Shown here: piece by piece, positions 1 through 7,367 of the stretch | Layout: each line of letters begins with the position of its first letter | Numbering within the stretch: position 1 is the first letter of the stretch | NCBI GenBank assembly: GCA_910584915.1 | Contig: CAJUDM010000005.1 | Location: 1-64,000, forward strand | Reading direction: 5' to 3' | From: an uncultured Lachnospiraceae bacterium | Lineage (GTDB): Bacteria > Bacillota > Clostridia > Lachnospirales > Lachnospiraceae | Length of the DNA: 64,000 nucleotides | The notes under the pieces: generated by a model | The model's input: only the letters and a program-made list of their open reading frames with translations | Database searches by the model: none | What the model was told of the DNA's origin: nothing | Program-made: the position numbers and the translations under genes

Positions 1-74
1 TACAGGTAAATCCACGAGATTACAAATGCGGGGTCATTACATATTGTCTGTTACGGATGGCCAAGTAAACTCCA

Positions 75-103
75 TTGGCAAGCACTTTTATATGTGCTAT
101 TAT
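75..103 (+). promoter_or_regulatory. Promoter with embedded inverted repeat ahead of broken hicAB
   Basis: A TTGGCA box (75-80) and a TATTAT box (98-103) are 17 bases apart. The spacer and the edge of the -10 box form an inverted repeat, AGCAC (81-85) and GTGCT (94-98). HicB-type antitoxins often repress their own promoter through such repeats, so this is read as the autoregulatory site of the decayed toxin-antitoxin pair that begins 20 bases downstream. The role is inferred from position and symmetry. Confidence 0.5.
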
Positions 104-125
104 AATTGTCAGGAAGGAATAATAC

Positions 126-395
126 ATGAAAAGTTATTCATCTCGGGAAGTTATCAAAATGCTAAAAGCGGCTGGATGACAACCAAGCAGAAGGTTACCT
201 TATGAAAAAACAGAACGCTATTTTTATCCAGCTATCTTCATCTATGAGCCTTGGAAAGATATTGCTATCGATTTTCCCGATTTAAAATGTGCTGCCAGTG
301 GCACAAATGATGATGCACTTTTGTCAGCGCGGGAGCTTCCTGGCTGCGTCCTTAACGGGCTCGAAGAAAATAGGGAAGAAATCAACCTTGGATAA
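126..395 (+). pseudogene. Decayed hicA-hicB toxin-antitoxin pair
   Basis: The frame at 126-179 encodes 17 residues (MKSYSSREVIKMLKAAG) and then a stop. This matches the start of HicA-type mRNA interferases, whose next residues should be a Trp and the double-stranded-RNA-binding-like core, all missing here. At 202 a second ATG reads MKK and then goes out of frame at a run of six A. In the +1 frame (210-395) the text continues TERYFYPAIFIYEPWKD and later ALLSARELPGCVLNGLEE, which is the typical N-terminal half of HicB antitoxins, and stops early at 393-395. The toxin body and the antitoxin DNA-binding half are therefore gone, and one A is missing at the antitoxin start. Neither product can be functional. 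Family assignment is from remembered HicA/HicB sequence patterns. Confidence 0.7.
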
Positions 396-542
396 GTGAT
401 CACACTTAATATATGCTTCATTCTGTTGCGACGCGGCAACGTCAACTGAGTATAAAATTGTTCCGGGGCATATTGCAAAGGAAATCTGCATATGCTATAA
501 TGCCTGTAGGCAAAATGTTATGAGTAGTCCAATGTAGGCGAC

Positions 543-585
543 AATAGAAAGCCCCGGAGTCTCGACCACTCCGGGGCTTTCTATT
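543..585. terminator. Strong bidirectional terminator
   Basis: A perfect 18-bp inverted repeat, AATAGAAAGCCCCGGAGT (543-560) and its complement (568-585), with a 7-base loop. The A-rich and T-rich ends of the stem supply a U-tract on both strands. On the minus strand it lies about 60 bases after the stop of the FtsX-type permease gene and should end that operon. Confidence 0.85.
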
Positions 586-648
586 CCTATTTTGTAAATG
601 GGAAGGCTTAAACCCATAGGCTAGTTACCGGCTACTTGTCACCGGTTT

Positions 649-3147
649 CTAAATTCCTGTCATCTCCAGCACATGCATCCTGCCGATCCGAAAGAGCAAA
701 ACGACAGAGGCGGACAGACAGGCTCCCACCGAGAGGGCGGATGCTTCCAGAATCGGTGCCAGTGGTACTGCGATCCACTGAAAGGCACCCGCCGTCCCCG
801 CCTCCACAAGAAGCAGTCCCAGATACCCCAGAACGCTCCCCGCCAGCGCAGCGATCAGTCCCATATAGGCGCTTTCCCACAGAAATACCCCGTACAGGCT
901 CCCTCTGCTCATGCCGATGGCGCGCCAGATGCCGAGCTCCGCCATCCTTGTATGGATATTGGTGTAGGTCGTATTGACAATATTCAAAAGCCCGATCAGT
1001 CCCACAAACAGGATAAGCCCCCACGCCAGGAGCCGGATCTGCTCAAAGCTCTCCGCAAGCTGCCTGTCCATATCTTCATAGGAGAGCCAGGTGGTGCCCG
1101 GCAGATCCTCCGCCAGCTCTTCGACCTTCCGGTCAAAGATATCCCGGTCAGCCCCTTTGACAAGCGTGGGGATCATTTCATTGTAATTGACTTTTTGGGT
1201 CAACTCAGTGTACCGCTCCTCGTTGACGATCACCTGCACGCCGTTGACAAAACCGTTGTTCCCGATCGAAAAATATCTGTCATACCCATCCAGTGTATGC
1301 AGCACAGGCAGCTTTTTCCCCGCCGCTGCGATCTCCTCCCCCGCATGGAACTCTGACCGCGGTATCTCCTCCCCGTCAAAGATAAGGGGAATCGGATTTC
1401 TTACCACACAGCCCTCTCCCGCCAGCAGCCGCTCCATCTCCTCCTCCGAAAGGCAGTCCCCGAGCCCCGCCTCCATATATGCCTCGTTCATGCCGATGAT
1501 CTGGAATGTCTCCCCGGGTTTCAGCGCCCTCTCTAAATCGATACCGACCGGCGCGCAGTCCTGATCGATATTATAGAGCGTGAACTGAAGTGCCGCCACG
1601 GAAAGGACCTGCTCATCCTCCTCCATCGCCCGCAACTTATCCGGCGAAAAACCTTCTCCCTCCCGGATGATCGAGTAATCCCCCGGATGCTCCGCCGCAG
1701 AGCCCGCTCCGTTCAGCAGAGAAACGCTGCCCTGCAATGTGATGAATACGGAGATGCTCATCACAAGCGAGAGCACGGTACATGTCGTCCGCCCCGGATT
1801 CCGCCTCAGATTGAGTCCGGCATAATACCGCTCAAAATGTCGGATCGTTTTCACCCTCCGCCCTCTCCGCCTGACTTTTCCGTCAAATCCCGCCATCTCC
1901 TCCACCGGCGATACTTTCGCCGCATGCCGGACAGCCGGCAGAGACGCCGCAAGGACCGACAACAGCGTGACAAGGACACCTGCCAGCAAAAATCCCCCTC
2001 TGCCGGACGCGTTTTCTTCTATCAGGCGGTTTAATTCCGCTCCGTCCTGTACCAGAAAGATCTCCGGTGAGAGCAGTCCCGTGGCGGCTTTTAAAATGCT
2101 CTTCGCCGACAATACCCCCAATAAAACCCCCGCCGGGATTCCCGGTACACATAGAAGAAGCGTCCGAAACAGCACCAGAAAACAGAGCTGCCCCCTCCCC
2201 GCCCCTATCGCCCGGAGCACACCGTACTCACCTCTTTTTCGGACGATATCGATTTTCAGGATATTGACGATCACAAGCCCTGCCGCAAGAAGAAACAGTC
2301 CTCCCACCATCACTCCCGCCGCCGCAAGAAGCGAAAAACCCTGATCTGAGCCAAAACCTTCCGCTCCTCCTTCCTCCGATTTATAATCAATCCCCAGCGC
2401 CTCCAGATAAACAGTATTGTACATCGTATCCAGTTCATGGACGGACAATGTATCGATCAGATCGTCCATTGTATCCTGAAATGTCTTTTTGTCCGCAGTG
2501 CGGACATCCACATTATAATAGAGATAACGCTCCGGCAGAAGCATCTCTGCCGTCCCCTCCCCCACAATGCCCGTCACGGCGCCGCCGGTGTAGTGCAAAT
2601 AATTGTCCTCCAGAATCCCTGTCAGCACAAACTCCGCCGTGACCTCGCACTCCTTACTCTCGATCCCGTGCCGCAGGGCTTTGGAAAACTGTAGCGGTAT
2701 CCGCTCCCCGAGTTCTCCGGCGGCGCCCAGATATCGCAGCACATGCTCCGGCAGAGCGATCTCCATCGGTTCCTCCGGCAGCCTTCCCGCCCTCACAGCG
2801 GCAAGCGCCGGATAGACCGCCGCCACATCCTCCTGATATTCGTTCAGCCCCAGCGATAAGGAAGCGTTCAGTTCCGCTGTACCCAGCGTGATATATCTCC
2901 CCGCGAAGGACAGACGCCGATCCTGCTCCAGCTTTTTTGCCTGCTCTTCCCCCATCTGCACAAACGTCGCATAGCGGTCCCCTCCGATCGTCACCGCCTG
3001 TTGTGCGCGCATGGCTGAAAGTACACCGATGGACTGACCGACGGCTGTAGTCATCGCGGTGGATAACAAGATGGCGAGCAGGATCAGCAGGGAGATCACC
3101 CGCTGCCCTGTTATTTCTCTGTACGCATAGCCCTGATAATGTCTCAT
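649..3147 (-). CDS. FtsX/MacB-type ABC transporter permease
   Basis: An 832-residue membrane protein, the permease partner of the ATPase encoded just upstream. A first transmembrane helix lies near residues 18-36 and is followed by a large extracytoplasmic domain. A first FtsX-like membrane block starts near residue 265. A second extracytoplasmic domain and a second FtsX block (about 700-825) follow, each with the typical segment EYGVLRAIGAGRG or ELGIWRAIGMSRG. The doubled layout is that of macrolide, lipoprotein or antimicrobial-peptide exporters in Firmicutes. The ATG overlaps the ATPase stop by four bases (ATGA) and has AGGAGG upstream, so the two are translationally coupled. With the adjacent two-component system, export or sensing of a cell-envelope-active peptide is likely, but the substrate is not visible in the sequence. 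Confidence 0.88.
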   Translation of the reverse strand: MRHYQGYAYREITGQRVISLLILLAILLSTAMTTAVGQSIGVLSAMRAQQAVTIGGDRYATFVQMGEEQAKKLEQDRRLSFAGRYITLGTAELNASLSLGLNEYQEDVAAVYPALAAVRAGRLPEEPMEIALPEHVLRYLGAAGELGERIPLQFSKALRHGIESKECEVTAEFVLTGILEDNYLHYTGGAVTGIVGEGTAEMLLPERYLYYNVDVRTADKKTFQDTMDDLIDTLSVHELDTMYNTVYLEALGIDYKSEEGGAEGFGSDQGFSLLAAAGVMVGGLFLLAAGLVIVNILKIDIVRKRGEYGVLRAIGAGRGQLCFLVLFRTLLLCVPGIPAGVLLGVLSAKSILKAATGLLSPEIFLVQDGAELNRLIEENASGRGGFLLAGVLVTLLSVLAASLPAVRHAAKVSPVEEMAGFDGKVRRRGRRVKTIRHFERYYAGLNLRRNPGRTTCTVLSLVMSISVFITLQGSVSLLNGAGSAAEHPGDYSIIREGEGFSPDKLRAMEEDEQVLSVAALQFTLYNIDQDCAPVGIDLERALKPGETFQIIGMNEAYMEAGLGDCLSEEEMERLLAGEGCVVRNPIPLIFDGEEIPRSEFHAGEEIAAAGKKLPVLHTLDGYDRYFSIGNNGFVNGVQVIVNEERYTELTQKVNYNEMIPTLVKGADRDIFDRKVEELAEDLPGTTWLSYEDMDRQLAESFEQIRLLAWGLILFVGLIGLLNIVNTTYTNIHTRMAELGIWRAIGMSRGSLYGVFLWESAYMGLIAALAGSVLGYLGLLLVEAGTAGAFQWIAVPLAPILEASALSVGACLSASVVLLFRIGRMHVLEMTGI

Positions 3148-3932
3148 TGCCGCACCTCCTGTACCCTGTCATGATCCATCGCCGCCTCTCTCTGCGCTGA
3201 CAGGAACCTCCGCGGCGCTGTATTTCTCTCCTCAGCATGATCCGCAGAAACCTCTTCATAACGGACGCCCACCGGTGCGATCACGCCATCCACAATATCA
3301 AACCGCCTTTGCGCCATCCCGGCAATCCTGTCGTCATGCGTGATGACAACCAGAGCCGTTTCTGTCTCCTCCCTGACATGTTTTAACAGCGCCATCACCT
3401 CCCCGCCGCTTTTGCTGTCCAGATTTCCCGTCGGCTCATCGGCAAAGATGATATCCGGCGCCGCCGCCAGCGCTCTTGCGATCGCCACTCTCTGCTGTTG
3501 CCCGCCCGAGAGTTCATGGGGCATGTGGGAAAGCCGCTCTTCTATGCCGAGCAGCTCCGCCAGCCTGTCAATATACGCCTCATCCGGCTTCTTTTTATCG
3601 AGGAGCACTGGCAGCAGGATATTTTCCCGCGCCGAAAGGACAGGCAGCAGATGAAACTGCTGGAACACAAAGCCGATCTTTCTGCGCCGAAAGGCGGACA
3701 GTTCCTTGTCGGTAAGACTGTACAAATTTTTTCCATCGTACAGAAGTTCTCCGGATGTGGGATGATCCAGCCCCGACAGGAGATGGAGCAGCGTACTCTT
3801 TCCGCTGCCTGAAGCCCCCGTCACAGAAATAAAATCCCCCGCAAAGATTTCAATATCCGCCTCTTTCAATGCCGTGACCTGCCGCTCCCCCTCCCCGTAT
3901 ATTTTTGTCAGTCCTTTTGCTTCAATATGCAT
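3144..3932 (-). CDS. ABC transporter ATP-binding protein, LolD/MacB class
   Basis: A 262-residue cytoplasmic ATPase that powers the FtsX-type permease downstream. Walker A is GASGSGKST (39-47), a Q-loop lies in FVFQQFHLLP, the ABC signature LSGGQ starts near 144, and Walker B with the catalytic Glu is FADEP near 166-170, followed by the LDSKSGG D-loop region. The H-loop His is in VITHDDR. Such ATPases usually end near residue 225; about 40 extra charged residues follow here and may reflect a shifted 3' end that now overlaps the permease start. The start has AGGAGGG upstream. Direct repeats in the promoter region suggest control by the response regulator encoded 1.6 kb upstream. Confidence 0.92.
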   Translation of the reverse strand: MHIEAKGLTKIYGEGERQVTALKEADIEIFAGDFISVTGASGSGKSTLLHLLSGLDHPTSGELLYDGKNLYSLTDKELSAFRRRKIGFVFQQFHLLPVLSARENILLPVLLDKKKPDEAYIDRLAELLGIEERLSHMPHELSGGQQQRVAIARALAAAPDIIFADEPTGNLDSKSGGEVMALLKHVREETETALVVITHDDRIAGMAQRRFDIVDGVIAPVGVRYEEVSADHAEERNTAPRRFLSAQREAAMDHDRVQEVRQ

Positions 3933-3980
3933 AAAAATACACCCTCCTTTTGTCTGTTGAGAAGAGTGTATTGTATAAAT

Positions 3981-3998
3981 CTCAAGAAACGCTCAAGA
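3981..3998 (-). promoter_or_regulatory. 11-bp-spaced direct repeat, probable response-regulator site
   Basis: CTCAAGA occurs at 3981-3987 and again at 3992-3998. Read on the minus strand it is TCTTGAG, four bases, TCTTGAG, one helical turn apart and about 50 bases upstream of the ABC ATPase start. OmpR-family regulators bind such tandem half-sites, and one is encoded immediately upstream (5510-6184). TATACA/CAATAC-like -10 candidates lie just downstream. Assignment of the regulator is inference from proximity. Confidence 0.5.
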
Positions 3999-4070
3999 TT
4001 TTTGTGATTTTCCATGTGAAAATTCTGATTTCGAAAACCATCGCAAAATGCCTGAACTTTATTTTAAGGC

Positions 4071-5522
4071 TTAACTATTATCAAAACACGCTGTCACCAG
4101 CGCCCCGCCTTTTTCCCTGTTTTCCAGCCGCAGATTCCCGCCCTGTTTTCCGCATAAAAGGCTGCTGCTGTAAAGCCCCATCCCGAAATGCCGGCTCTCC
4201 CCCTCTTCCCTTCCAAAAGGTTTCGGCCCCTCCTTCAGCATCTTTTCCGAAAAGCCCGGACCATCATCCGCCACGGACAACATCAGCGTGTTATCCTGCA
4301 CCTCCAGGGCAATCTTTATCTCCTTCTCTGCAAAACGGGCGGCATTGCAGATCAGATTCTCCGCCACAGTCAGAAAGATTCCATGATCCAGCGCCACTTT
4401 TCGCTCATCCGCTTTCTCACGTTTTTTTCCGTCACCGCTCTCTTTCTCCAATCTCCGGCTTTTTCCGGCTCTCCTCCCTCTTTCCGCCCCATAGCCGCCT
4501 TCTCCTATCAGGCTCCTCTCCGCTTCATCATCATCTTCTCCTCTCGGGCTTCTCTCCGCTTCACTGCCTCCTTCTCTCCCCCGGCTCCTTCCGTCTCTAC
4601 TGCCGCCTTCTCCTATCAGGCTTCTTTCCATTTCATCTTCCCCTTCTCCTCCCAGGCTTCTTTCCGCTTCATCATCGCCTTCTCCTCTCGGGCTTCTCTC
4701 CGCTTCTCCGCTCCGGCTCTCTCCGCCCGCCGCGCAGGACACTTCCACCGCCAGAGAGGGACACAGAAGACGCGCGGTCTCCTCCAGTTCCCCGCAGAGA
4801 ATCGAAAGCGGCACTTCCTCCTTCCTCACCGGTATCTGCTCCAGCTTCTGCACGCTGCTCATCGCCTCTATATACTGCTCAATCCGCATCGTATAAGCTT
4901 CCAGCCTCTCTATCGCCCGGGAATCCTGCCGGTTTTCTTTCAGCAGCCGCACGGTTCCCTTTAAGACGGTGACCGGATTCCGCAGATCGTGGGCAAACGC
5001 CGCATTCAGCCGCCTGCGCTCCTCGCTCTGCCGCCACAGTTCCCTGTTTGTTTTCTCAAGTTCCGCCCGCATCTGCTCAAATGCGCAGCAGACCTCTCCG
5101 AGCTCGTCCCCGCCCGCAGACGGGAAAGTGAAATCCAGGTCATGGCGCCTGATCCGCTCCGTCCCCTCCCGCAGCAGCGCGATGGGTGTCTTCAGTTTCC
5201 AGCGGTAAAAAATAACACCCGCCACCCCCAGGGAGAGAATCGGAAGAAAGACCCCCGCCGCAAAAGGAATGACAGTCAGGATCTCCTGTATCTGTGCTTC
5301 CTCTTTCGTGGGCTTCTCCAACTCCGCCATCGTCCCGTCCGGATAGATGGCAATGCCGCCCGAAGGATATTCCCGCCGCATCCCGGCGCAAAATACCCAG
5401 ACCAGCCAAAGCAGCGCCGCAGACACCAGTACTCCACAGACGGAAAGCAGGAAAAAGGCTTTTTTCAGGCTCATATTATCCCAAAAAGATCTCCCCTCGC
5501 CTTCTCCTCTCAGCCTTCCCAT
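4071..5522 (-). CDS. Sensor histidine kinase with internal 12-residue repeats
   Basis: A membrane sensor kinase of about 483 residues that should phosphorylate the response regulator encoded just upstream. A short cytoplasmic start is followed by a first membrane helix (around AFFLLSVCGVLVSAALLWLV), a small extracytoplasmic loop of about 40 residues, a second helix, a HAMP-like segment, the H-box AFAHDLRNP with the phospho-accepting His near residue 178, and a HATPase domain with N-box (AENLICNAARF), DDGPGF and HFGMGLY. Between the dimerisation and ATPase domains lie six 12-residue repeats. The ATG at 5522 is preferred: it follows a GGGGGTG ribosome site and overlaps the regulator's stop by 13 bases. 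A GTG at 5534 is an alternative. The short external loop resembles the intramembrane-sensing kinases found beside antimicrobial-peptide exporters. Confidence 0.88.
   Translation of the reverse strand: MGRLRGEGEGRSFWDNMSLKKAFFLLSVCGVLVSAALLWLVWVFCAGMRREYPSGGIAIYPDGTMAELEKPTKEEAQIQEILTVIPFAAGVFLPILSLGVAGVIFYRWKLKTPIALLREGTERIRRHDLDFTFPSAGGDELGEVCCAFEQMRAELEKTNRELWRQSEERRRLNAAFAHDLRNPVTVLKGTVRLLKENRQDSRAIERLEAYTMRIEQYIEAMSSVQKLEQIPVRKEEVPLSILCGELEETARLLCPSLAVEVSCAAGGESRSGEAERSPRGEGDDEAERSLGGEGEDEMERSLIGEGGSRDGRSRGREGGSEAERSPRGEDDDEAERSLIGEGGYGAERGRRAGKSRRLEKESGDGKKREKADERKVALDHGIFLTVAENLICNAARFAEKEIKIALEVQDNTLMLSVADDGPGFSEKMLKEGPKPFGREEGESRHFGMGLYSSSLLCGKQGGNLRLENREKGGALVTACFDNS
4491..4706 (-). 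repeat. 36-bp tandem repeat, six copies, inside the kinase gene
   Basis: Six consecutive in-frame 36-base units encode 12-residue blocks such as EAERSPRGEGDD, EAERSLGGEGED, EMERSLIGEGGS and EAERSLIGEGGY. One unit (RDGRSRGREGGS) has diverged. A partial seventh unit follows. The repeat is highly charged, rich in Glu, Arg and Gly, and lies between the phospho-acceptor and ATPase domains. Slipped-strand changes of copy number would keep the frame because the unit is a multiple of three. Confidence 0.85.
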
Positions 5523-6184
5523 TGATAGCCGCACCCCCAGACTGTTTTGATATACTGCTTCTTCGTGTGCTCCGCCAGCTTGGAACGAATCTTTCTGACA
5601 TGCTCCATGATCGTATCGCTGTTTCCCTCCCCGTCCACGCCCCAGATGCGCTCATAAATGCGCTCTCTGTCAAAGACCTGGCCGGCATGCAGGGACAACA
5701 GTTCTATAATATCAAACTCCCGTCTCGAAAATGAAATCTCCTCGCCCTCTATCTTTGCCGATCTGGCGGAATAATCGATGGACAGTTCCCCGAAAAACCG
5801 CACCGCGCACTCCTCTCTCCTGCGCAGCTCCCTTCTCAGATGGGCGGCGATCCTCGCCCTCAGCTCCTCCGGCTCAAAGGGTTTTACGATATAATCATCC
5901 GCCCCGGCGCCGAATCCTGTGATCTGGTCGGATGAATCCACCCGCGCCGTCAAAAACAGGATCGGGCACGCCACATATTCCCGTATCTGCCGGCAGACGC
6001 TGATGCCGTCCAGATCCGGCATGTTGATATCCAGAAGGATCAGATCCGGCACGGCGGAAACCTTTTGAAGAGCCTCCCGCCCGCTGCCGGCGGTCAGCAC
6101 TTCATACTCCGGCGTAAAATAACTTTTCAGCATCTCCACGATGCCAGGTTCATCATCCACGATCAAAATTTTCTGCCTTGTCAT
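5510..6184 (-). CDS. OmpR-family response regulator
   Basis: A 224-residue cytoplasmic transcription regulator. The receiver domain (1-115) has the acidic pair DD (10-11), the phospho-acceptor Asp52 in LLDINMPD, a conserved Thr in LFLTAR and Lys101 in IVKPFEP. A winged-helix DNA-binding domain of the OmpR/PhoB type fills 130-224 (SRREFDIIELLSLHAGQVFDR, then RKIRSKL). It is the first gene of a four-gene set (regulator, kinase, ABC ATPase, permease) read leftward and overlaps the kinase gene. It likely activates the ABC pair through the direct repeats at 3981-3998. The start is the ATG at 6184, preceded by a weak purine-rich site. Confidence 0.93.
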   Translation of the reverse strand: MTRQKILIVDDEPGIVEMLKSYFTPEYEVLTAGSGREALQKVSAVPDLILLDINMPDLDGISVCRQIREYVACPILFLTARVDSSDQITGFGAGADDYIVKPFEPEELRARIAAHLRRELRRREECAVRFFGELSIDYSARSAKIEGEEISFSRREFDIIELLSLHAGQVFDRERIYERIWGVDGEGNSDTIMEHVRKIRSKLAEHTKKQYIKTVWGCGYQWEG

Positions 6185-6266
6185 CTTTCAGTTGTTTTTC
6201 CTTTCAAACTTGATAAAAAAGAGAAGATCGCCAGCCAAAAAAACTTTACATTGAGTATAATAACAC

Positions 6267-6300
6267 AAAAAAGGTAATCGAACATATGTCTGATTACCTT
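6267..6300 (-). terminator. Terminator of the tRNA-Thr gene
   Basis: On the minus strand the stem AAGGTAATC (6292-6300) pairs with GATTACCTT (6271-6279) across a 12-base loop and runs into a U-tract (the A-run at 6267-6272 of the plus strand). It lies 60 bases after the tRNA 3' end. Confidence 0.8.
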
Positions 6301-6359
6301 TCTGATTACTTTTTGTTATGCAATTGCCGGAAACTCCAGTGTCTATCCGGTTTCCCAAA

Positions 6360-6432
6360 AGCTGGAAAAGGGACTTGAACCCTCGACCTACTGATTACGA
6401 ATCAGTTGCGCTACCGACTGCGCTATTCCAGC
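6360..6432 (-). tRNA. tRNA-Thr (CGT anticodon)
   Basis: Read on the minus strand, the acceptor arms GCTGGAA and TTCCAGC pair fully. The D-arm includes GCGCAGTCGGTAGCGC. The anticodon arm ACTGA-TTCGTAA-TCAGT presents CGT, which reads ACG threonine codons. The T-arm contains GAGGGTTCAAGTCCCTT. The CCA end is not encoded. The gene stands alone with its own promoter and terminator. Confidence 0.95.
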
Positions 6433-6472
6433 ATTTCCTGCATCTGTGCCACGCGGCTCAGACAACGATATT

Positions 6473-6501
6473 ATTATAATAGGTTTTCGTATATTTGGCA
6501 A
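6473..6501 (-). promoter_or_regulatory. Promoter of tRNA-Thr
   Basis: On the minus strand TTGCCA (6496-6501) and TATAAT (6473-6478) are separated by 17 bases, about 40 bases upstream of the mature tRNA 5' end. This is a near-consensus housekeeping promoter. Confidence 0.8.
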
Positions 6502-6696
6502 GAAAAATTTTCAGATTTTTTAAGCCTCCGCTCACATCAACCGTTACTCTTCACGGTCTGTGGACCGCTCATTGTAACGATTCGGGGCGATATTCCGAAT
6601 TTTGCTATGCAAAAATCGCCCCTCTTCCTGCATCATATTCTCACGGAATGCGCAGTTCAGCGCATTCCTGAGCCGTGAACAGAAACTATCAACCTC

Positions 6697-7158
6697 TCAG
6701 TCAGCCGTCACATTCTGTTTTCCATATCCCTTAAAAAAATCATTCACCGCGTCCAGTACCTTCATCAGTACCGGCAGATCCTGATCATCCAGCTTTTCCA
6801 GCACCGCCTCCGTCATCTGGCGGTGATATTCCTCGTGATGTCTGTATGCCGCGATGCCCCTTTCCGTCAGCTTTACCAGAACCACTCTTCTGTCCTCCTC
6901 GCTGCGGCTGCGCTCCACGTACTGTTTCTTCACAAGATGATTGACTGCTGTAGTCAAAGATCCCACTGTGATGTTCAGCTTTTTTGCCACGGAAGACATA
7001 TTTTTGTCCTCGCTCAGCCCGATCGCCTCGATCACATGCATATCGTTGTTTGTCAGGTCCTTGAATTCATCAGTGATGATTGCCTTCGCCTCCAACTCCC
7101 AGATCTCATTCACCAGCCGGACCAGTATATAGTTGATTTTTCTGTATGCGTCTTCCAT
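6697..7158 (-). CDS. fabT: MarR-family fatty-acid synthesis repressor FabT
   Basis: A 153-residue MarR-type winged-helix dimer. The segment NDMHVIEAIG, the recognition region (SVAKKLNITVGSLTTAVNHLVKKQYVER) and the wing RSEEDRRVVLVKLTERG closely follow streptococcal FabT, including the RSEQDRRVV-like wing. FabT uses acyl-ACP as co-repressor and shuts down type II fatty-acid synthesis genes. Here the gene sits at the distal end of the fab cluster, with its own promoter (7303-7331), whereas in streptococci it is near the front. FabT-like palindromes overlap the fabH promoter at 18695-18736. The ATG at 7158 follows an AG-rich site. Several hairpins fill the region after its stop. FabT identity rests on similarity plus context. 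Confidence 0.82.
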   Translation of the reverse strand: MEDAYRKINYILVRLVNEIWELEAKAIITDEFKDLTNNDMHVIEAIGLSEDKNMSSVAKKLNITVGSLTTAVNHLVKKQYVERSRSEEDRRVVLVKLTERGIAAYRHHEEYHRQMTEAVLEKLDDQDLPVLMKVLDAVNDFFKGYGKQNVTAD

Positions 7159-7302
7159 TTCTTTTCACTAACTCCCATTCGCCCGCCTGGACGGGCACTT
7201 ATATCAGGATCATTACATTCCTGATTTCATGCCGGCTTTTTACTTTTTTCATTTACTTTTTCTGGTATTCCCTCCGGTAAAAACCGAACATCCGCTGGTA
7301 TG

Positions 7303-7331
7303 AGTATACAATAAAACAGCGTCCCGGTCAA
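7303..7331 (-). promoter_or_regulatory. Promoter of fabT
   Basis: On the minus strand TTGACC (7326-7331) and TATACT (7303-7308) lie 17 bases apart. The -35 box overlaps the U-tract of the terminator that closes the fab operon, so fabT is expected to be transcribed on its own, with a leader of about 140 bases that contains two small hairpins. Confidence 0.75.
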
Positions 7332-7367
7332 AAAAATCTTTCCCCTGCATCGATCAGGAGAGCAGGG
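7330..7367 (-). terminator. Terminator at the end of the fab operon
   Basis: On the minus strand CCCTGC (7362-7367) pairs with GCAGGG (7343-7348), followed by GAAAGA and seven T. The stem overlaps the stop codon of the nitronate-monooxygenase-like gene. Confidence 0.65.

Noticed and set aside
4491..4706. Regular 36-bp repeats resembling a CRISPR array
   Set aside because: The units are directly adjacent with no spacers, keep one reading frame and lie inside a complete histidine-kinase gene. No cas genes are nearby.
3950..4972. Long plus-strand frame of about 340 codons, Ser/Pro/Leu-rich
   Set aside because: It is the antisense shadow of the repeat-containing kinase gene, has no ribosome site and no family features.
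6570..6690. Several nested hairpins between tRNA-Thr and fabT as a possible structured RNA
   Set aside because: They are consistent with a multi-stem terminator region after fabT, and no known RNA class matches; not enough to call an RNA gene.
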